The notes under the pieces are model-generated. The model saw only the letters and a program-made list of their open reading frames with translations. It searched no databases and was not told the origin of the DNA. A stretch of DNA of 64,000 nt from Cyclaneusma minus (Eukaryota > Ascomycota > Leotiomycetes > Marthamycetales > Marthamycetaceae). Position 1 is the stretch's first letter, and every line of letters starts with the position of its first letter. The stretch is from contig JAKZHN010000023.1 of assembly GCA_037179335.1 (NCBI GenBank), forward strand, positions 372,001 through 436,000. The letters are read 5' to 3'. The position numbers and the translations under genes are program-made. Below are positions 58,100-64,000 of this stretch, piece by piece.

Positions 58100-58900
58100 A
58101 GGAAAATTAAAGGGTGTTATAACTGGCTATAGGGATTTTTTTAAAATAAATTATAGCATTGATAATTTTAAATTGGTTTAATACGGTTTAAAAATATTGC
58201 TTTTAATTAATACAAAGGGCTTTGGCTTTCCGATTTTTTATTATTTTTATATTAATTTTTTTTTTAGATTTTTAATATTAAAGCAATTAAAGAGTTTAAA
58301 ATAAAATTAAGAAAACTGGGCCTTATTTTTATAGGCCATAATTATATTATTAATATATATTAAAAATTTGATTTTGCATTTGGAATGCAAATAAATGCAT
58401 AAATTAACCAAGTTTTAAATAAATCCCTATTTTTTTAATTTAGATTTTATTAAAAGGTTTTAAGTTTTTGTAATTTATTTTAATTTATAATCTTTTTCAA
58501 AATTTAAAGGATTTTATCTTCCGGAATAATAATGTTTTTTAGGAAATTAAAAAACGATTAAATAGTATTTTGGCTTTTATAAAAGCGTTTTTAATATTAA
58601 ATTGCTAGTATTTAAAATTGTTTCGGGCAATAAAAAATGAAAATAATTAAAATAAAATTATATAAATAGTAGGGGTAAATATTTCAATATAATTTTTAGT
58701 TTTGAATTATTTAATTCTTTTATTAATAATTATTTTAATTGTTTATATTTATTTAATAAAAATCAAATTTGCTCCGAATAAATATTTAATTGTTTGCCAA
58801 ATTTTATTATTTAAAAATAAAATAACCTTTTTAATTATAGCTATTTTTTAGCATTGGTTATAAATTGGATTATTTATAGCTTTTTTATATATTTGCGGGA
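58100..58900 (-). pseudogene. Copia-like reverse transcriptase remnant, minus strand
   Basis: In order on the minus strand: KKVILFLNNKIWQTIKYLFG, ANLIFIK, FTPTIYIILF and YQQFNIKNAFIKAK. These correspond to the N-terminal RT blocks of fungal copia elements (a PTVR-type motif, then QFDIKNAF). The first catalytic Asp, in FDIKNAF, is Asn (codon complement at 58596-58598). Confidence 0.75.
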
Positions 58901-61900
58901 TTTTAATACTGCAAAGCTTTATTGCTGGAAAGCATTTTTTTATAAAAGAATTAATTAAATTGTTTAAATTTTTATTATTATAATTAATTTATATTAGTAT
59001 AGCTATAATAATATACTATGGCTTTTTTTTGCTTTTTTGCTTTTTGCGCTTTGAAATTCTTTTTATTTAAACCGATATTATTATTTTTATACTGGCGCTT
59101 TATAGCTTTTATAAAATAAAAATAATTGCTAGATAAAAAGCTTAATTTGAAAAATTTGGCAATTTTGGCAATAGATAAATTGGATATACTATTATTATTA
59201 ATTTTAATATAATTGTTAATTGGAGTAAATACTAGGATTTTTATTTTTAAAATAGCTTTTATATATAGTTTTTTAGTTTTATTATTTAGCTTTTTTCTTT
59301 TGGAAAAGAAAAAGCATTGGTAGCTAGCTTTAAAAATATTGATTTAAAAGCGTTTAAACCGGCGGCAGGAGTTTTTATAGAAATTAATATATTTTATATT
59401 ATATCGAATATGCTATATTATAATATTCCTAATATACTATAATTGGAGCTTTATATTATACCGGTTAATTTTTTGAAAATTGGCCTTTTTCCAAGCTTAG
59501 CTTTCGCTAATTTTAATAATTTGCATTATACGGTGCTTGCTAATATAGGCTATATTATAGCAATTGGTATAATGGCAAAAGGCAATACAGTTTTTTTTGC
59601 AGGCGGACCAGCGGGAATATAATTGGCATTATTAGCGTTTTTAATAAATTGCTTTTTAATATTTTTAAAGCTTAGTAAATCGCTAACGGGGTTTTGGTTT
59701 GAATGGTTATTTAATATATTTTGTTTTTTGGAAATATTGTAAATTTGTAAATTAACGATTTTTCTAAATATTACTTTTATTATTTATAAATGGCTGATTC
59801 AAATACTTTTTTTATATTCGGGAGGGTAAATCTTAAATTGCTTAATTATAGCTTTAAAAAATCATAAAAATACAAATGCTTTTAGTATTGATTAATTTAT
59901 TATAATAGTAATCCTTTAAAAGGTTTTTTAAATTAATATAAATATAATATTCAATGCCAAATATTTTAATATGGTTAATAAAAATAAAATATTAATTTAA
60001 GCTTTTCTTTGGACAGATTTTATGGCTATTAATTATTGGATTTATAGGGCATTGATTTTATATATATATATTGTATTTAGCTGCTTTGTCCCAGAATTTA
60101 AATGGTAATTTAATTTTTTTAAATAGAGTATGGAAATTGGTTTTGGCAATTTAAATTCTTTTTTTGGCAATTTTATTTTAATAAAAAAAAACGGAAATTA
60201 TATATTGGTATTTAATATTTTTATTACAGTTTTATTTTTTAACGATTTTGAGAAGCTTTGGAGTATTATTTATTTTAGCGGCTTGTATTTTATAATTATT
60301 TTAAAATTTGATTTTAAAAATCCATTTTTTAAGTGCGGAAATAGCAGTATTTTTTATTGGGATTGGAAAAGTCCAAATTTTATATATAAAGCTATTAAAG
60401 ATATATAGAAAATATAAATTATTTTATAAGAATACTATTAATATGAATTTATAAATGTTAAAATAAATTAAATTAAAGAACTTTAATAATAAAGACTGAG
60501 GTTTTTTTGGAAATGCGTTTTTAAATTTAATAGCAGCGCAAATTTTATACAAAATTTTATTTTTAAAAAATTTAAAAAATTTAATTAAAATAGTAATTTT
60601 ATATAAATTACCAATAATTTTTAATTTTATATAATAAAAACATTAATGCTATAGCTTTTAGCTTTTTATTATATATTTAAATATCCTATATTTTTAAAAA
60701 TATTTTAGCGGTTTAAAAAAAAGCAATAGGGCATTAATTATTTTAACATTATTATTGGCGACGAAAGCCTTTTGTTTATTATCAGGATTTATATAGAAAA
60801 TAAAATAAAAATTTTTAATTATAAAATTTTTAATAATAATATTTCTATTTGAGTTTTTATATATTGTTTTGTTTTTATTAAAAGAGTTTTTAAATTTAAT
60901 TTAAAATTAAATAAAAAAAAATATCATTTAATAATAAAAACATTTTATTTGTATATATAATTTTTGCTATTTTTTTATAAATAATATATTTTCTTTTTAT
61001 TAATTTTAATAAATTGGCAATAATTAAATAATTTAATAATTTAAAAAAAAACAATTATTGAATATATATATAAAAGCGCTAATATTAAAGGCCCAAAAAA
61101 TATAAAGGGCTTTATTATTATGATTTTCAATAATTAAACATGCTTTATCTTAAAATTGACCTTGGATTTAAAAGCCTTAAATCCAATATTAAATTAAAGC
61201 TTGAAAGGGCTTTTTTTAGCATTAGCGGCTATGCCGCTCATTGTTTTATTATTGGAGGATTTTAATTTGTTTTTGGAAAATCTGATATATTTATTGGATT
61301 TTTTTTTTTTTTAACGGCGCTAATAAAAAACAAAGCGAAAACGGAAATAGTAATAGCCAGTTTTGTAAGCAGTTTTAATATAATTATAAATTAGAATGCA
61401 ATTATTTTTAAAAAATAATAATAAATTTTTTAATCTAAAATAATTAAAAATTTTATAAAACCCAAAATATAATATATATAAAAAACATTATTCGAAATAT
61501 TAAAGCTTTAACGGCAATAGCGGGCAGTAAAAGCGGCTTTTTCACTATTGGCGATATTTAAATAGAAAATTTTTTATTTTAGCATTTTTAATTTATTATT
61601 AATATTTATATTATTATTTGCAAATATTAAATTTATGATAATAATAATAATAATATATTTTATAAAAAAAGCATTAATAAATTAAAAAACAAAAATTAAA
61701 AGCGGATAAATAATTGATATTAGCAAAAATAAATTTGCAATATAGAATTTCAAATAAATTCTAAGCAAAATAAAAGATTATATTAGTATTAAATAAAAAA
61801 GATTAAATTTTAATAATATATATTTATATAAAACTGGCGCTAATTTTAATACATTTTTTTAAGTAATTTTTTAAAAAAATATTAATTTGTATTTTTTATA

Positions 61901-62085
61901 TAAAGCCTTATTATTATTATATAAATCTTTAAATATAATATTTATTATCTTAATTTAAACGCGCTTATATTTTCTTAATTTATTTATATTTAAAATATGC
62001 TTTATTTTATTAATAAAAAGCGTTTAAACTTTATTAATAAGCTTTATAATTAATTTCTTGCTTTTAATATTGCTAATCATTAATT

Positions 62086-62273
62086 TGGTATAATTTAATA
62101 TAAAACGTTGGTTGTAAAGGTGAATAAAATATTATATTAATTGCTTAAAATTCTAAGTTAAAAGCGTTTCCAAATTATAAATATTTAATTTATAGGAGAC
62201 GCTAATCCCGTTCTAGCTAATCGGAGTGCCACGTGACCATCTCTACGGTAGCCATTGCACCTATTCCTTAACA
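62086..62273 (-). repeat. 5' LTR (minus strand) of the 5.1-kb copia-like element
   Basis: It is the better preserved copy, keeping CACGTGACCATCTCTACGG where the left copy reads CACGTGATTATTTTTATAA. Confidence 0.85.
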
Positions 62274-62814
62274 ATTACCTAACAAAAAGGCAGTTTATTT
62301 AAAGATTCATTTTAATTCCGCGCATTAACATTCCCGCTTTTATTCCAATAATTTATTATATTAAAATTAATAATAATAATGCTATTTCAAATTGTTCTAA
62401 TATTTCTACTTTTTCTAAAAACAAAATATAAATAATATTTCAATTTCCAAAGCTAAATTATATTTTATAAAAAATAGTGCTAAATAATAATAATAATAAT
62501 GCAAATTATAATATCAAATTTTATAAAATTATTTAAACTATAATTGCATATATTGGCTATAATATTAATAATATTAAAGCATTTATAAATTTAATTATGA
62601 AATAATGCTTTCTAGTAATAAATATTTGCAAACACAGAATTTTTTAATTTTACAAAAAATAACATTAATTTTAAATTCTTTTCATATAAATAATAAAAGC
62701 TTGCTATAATTAAAAAACTAAAATCCTTAATATAAAATAAAATATAAAAATGTATTAAAAAGCTAAAAAAGATAAATTTAATTTCTATTAAATAAATATA
62801 CATTACTCAAATTA

Positions 62815-64000
62815 AAATTAACGGAATTATTAAATAATTTAAAGCTTGGCTAATAATTTAAAGTTTTAGCCAAATATTTGAAAAAAACTATATTAATATT
62901 TTTGCCTCAATTATTCGTATAAATTCTTTTTCTCTTTTTCTTTTTCTTTTTTTTGCAAAAATTTTAAATATAATAATTTAATATTAAAAACGCTTTTACC
63001 AAAGCCAAAATAATATTTAAATTCTATCTAAATTCTTTTAAAAAAATTACTATTTTATTAAATTGTATTTTTTAAAATTTTAAAATTTTATACAATTTAA
63101 AATAAATAGTTAAAAATTAAAATCTGCTTATAAAAAAAGCTAAAAAAATAGAATTTTATTTAAAGCTTCGCGGACTTTTGCATTTATAAATATCCAAAAT
63201 ATAGTATTATTTTTTTAATATATAGTACTAATATTATTATAGCCGCTTGCAGCAAAAACCAATTTGCCTATTTTATTTTTAGCTTTTCTTTTAATTTAAT
63301 ACTAAAAGTCTAGGAAAAAAAATCTTAATATAAAAATAAAAGAAAACCGGAAAATCAAAACCGTTTATTTTGACCAGAAATAATACCTTTGCCAAATATT
63401 GGAAAAATTTAATATAGCTAAATTTAAATTTTTAATTAAGCATATTTTTTTAAATAATTATAAAGCTTTTAAATTTTCTGCCCTTAATAATAAATATATA
63501 AATATTAAAAAATACCAGCAAATTATTAAAAGCTTTATATTTGCTATAATTCTTATTTATTTAAATATTGCCTTTGCAATTAAAGAACTGGCCCAATATA
63601 TAAGCAATTTATTAATTTATTATAGCCATGCCTTTAAACGTCTATTGCGCTATATTAGTTTAATAATTTCCTATAAAATATATTATAATTTTAAAAAGAT
63701 ATACTATAAATTAATAATTTATTTAAATTCTAATTAAATTAGCAATAAAGTTAATCGGATAAGCATATTTAAAATCGTCGCTATATTCTATAGCATATCA
63801 ATATTATAAAAAAGCAAAACACAATGGTATATTTCTATTTTCTTAATCGAATCCAAATATATTGCCCTATTTAGCTATGGCAAATAAAACCAATGGCTTA
63901 ATTAAATCCTTAGAAATTTAGAAATTCCTTAATTTATTAAAAATAAATCCATAATTTATTTAAATGCTTGGAAATAATTAAACATTCCTTTATATAGTTA
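62815..64000 (+). mobile_element. Copia-like pol remnant running off the right edge
   Basis: Plus-strand RT and RNase H blocks: IKINGII near 62815, FNIKNAFTKAKIIF near 62973 (first catalytic Asp to Asn), then from 63399 a 112-codon open stretch with YQQIIKSFIFAIILIYLNIA, FAIKELAQYISN and HAFKRLLRYIS, followed beyond its stop by NKVNRISI, FLIESKYIALFSYGK and NQWLN. This is the order of a copia RNase H. It is the same family as the minus-strand copy at 58 kb (FNIKNAFIKAK). The 5' half is missing to the left of 62.3 kb. Confidence 0.75.
63399..63737 (+). pseudogene. Surviving open stretch of copia RT/RNase H
   Basis: This is the longest stop-free run in the right part of the AT-rich block. It encodes the RT-to-RNase H connection, where family members read P-D-I-A-F-A (here LNIAFAIKELAQYIS). 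It is not a gene: it lacks the rest of pol and carries D-to-N and P-to-L type changes. Its initiator Met is incidental. Confidence 0.75.

Larger units (their letters stand above)
57186..62273 (-). mobile_element. Dead copia-like element, 5.1 kb, minus strand
   Basis: Direct repeats of 188 nt (57186-57373 and 62086-62273) bound a 4.7-kb interior. Read on the minus strand the LTR runs from TGTTAAGG to ATACCA, with TG...CA ends. Minus-strand RT remnants lie at about 58.9-58.1 kb. The plus strand is T- and G-rich here, unlike the A- and C-rich 50-56 kb segment, consistent with the opposite orientation. A target-site duplication was not recognised: the plus-strand flanks read TAATT on the left and ATTAC on the right. 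Confidence 0.8.
33360..64000. other. AT-rich, RIP-like block of dead retroelements
   Basis: Composition changes abruptly at about 33,360 to extreme A+T with many TA-rich runs, and stays so to the window end. No intact gene is present. All long protein similarity I can see belongs to LTR retrotransposons broken by many stops. This matches the AT-isochore structure known from RIP-active ascomycetes. Confidence 0.9.

Noticed and set aside
60130..60408. 92-codon Phe/Ile/Asn-rich plus-strand open frame
   Set aside because: It lies antisense to the minus-strand copia interior and has only AT-driven composition.
1..64000. CRISPR array
   Set aside because: The tandem repeats here are contiguous or degenerate, without unique spacers of constant length, and this is a fungal nuclear sequence.
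33360..64000. Mitochondrial DNA or a centromere as the explanation for the AT-rich block
   Set aside because: Mitochondrial genes are absent and the content is LTR retrotransposon pol with RIP-type changes. A centromere cannot be excluded from this window but nothing specific supports it.
30650..64000. Starship-type cargo element (tyrosine recombinase captain)
   Set aside because: No long intact recombinase frame, captain gene at an edge, or cargo genes were found. All recognisable content in the AT-rich part is LTR retrotransposon.

Overview
This window is nuclear DNA from a filamentous ascomycete (Pezizomycotina-type). The evidence is short GT-AG introns (59-98 nt, one of 382 nt) with CTAAC/CTAAT branch sites, a Zn2Cys6 regulator, fungal forms of PPIL2 and a P4-ATPase, long intergenic spacers, and a large AT-rich block whose decay looks like repeat-induced point mutation (RIP). 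The species cannot be named from the sequence alone.

The window has two compartments. Positions 1 to about 33,360 are a normal, GC-balanced gene compartment. In order it holds: a 20-nt minisatellite (1-161); a minus-strand gene for a repetitive Asn/Gln-rich protein that appears frameshifted (848-2689); a divergent PPIL2-type U-box cyclophilin (2654-4360, +); a three-exon Zn2Cys6 transcription factor (5584-9022, +); a 3.8-kb spacer with only weak minus-strand gene candidates; a two-exon Gln/Pro-rich SAP-domain protein (12877-16783, +); a spacer with degenerate tandem repeats; a secreted Ser/Gly/Leu repeat protein (18901-20769, -); a 4.3-kb spacer with one plausible multi-exon minus-strand candidate; and a Dnf3-type phospholipid flippase (25256-30649, +). 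From 30.7 to 33.3 kb lie degenerate tandem repeats. These genes are not an operon or a recognisable cluster. They are housekeeping genes (protein folding or splicing, membrane lipid asymmetry) mixed with regulatory and surface functions.

Positions 33,360 to 64,000 are an extremely AT-rich, gene-free block made of dead, nested LTR retrotransposons. I can recognise: (a) a Ty3/gypsy chromovirus on + (about 41.5-48.9 kb) with traces of gag, protease, RT, RNase H, integrase and a chromodomain-like tail; (b) a 2,145-bp LTR element (45564-47708) with two 190-nt LTRs and a perfect ATATA target-site duplication, inserted inside the integrase of (a); (c) a Ty1/copia-like element on + with LTRs at 49793 and 56349; (d) a 5.1-kb copia-like element on - (57186-62273) with two 188-nt LTRs; (e) part of another copia-like element on + running off the right edge; and (f) two isolated LTR-like pieces (35.0 kb, and 38.9 kb on the minus strand). 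Their reading frames are full of stops. Catalytic Asp codons have become Asn, and copies differ almost only by C/T and G/A transitions, as RIP predicts.

I found no tRNA, rRNA, CRISPR array, biosynthetic cluster, Starship-type tyrosine recombinase or defence system. The most informative structures are the nested insertion with its intact duplication, the repeated loss of catalytic residues, and several unusual repeat-driven features in the gene compartment.
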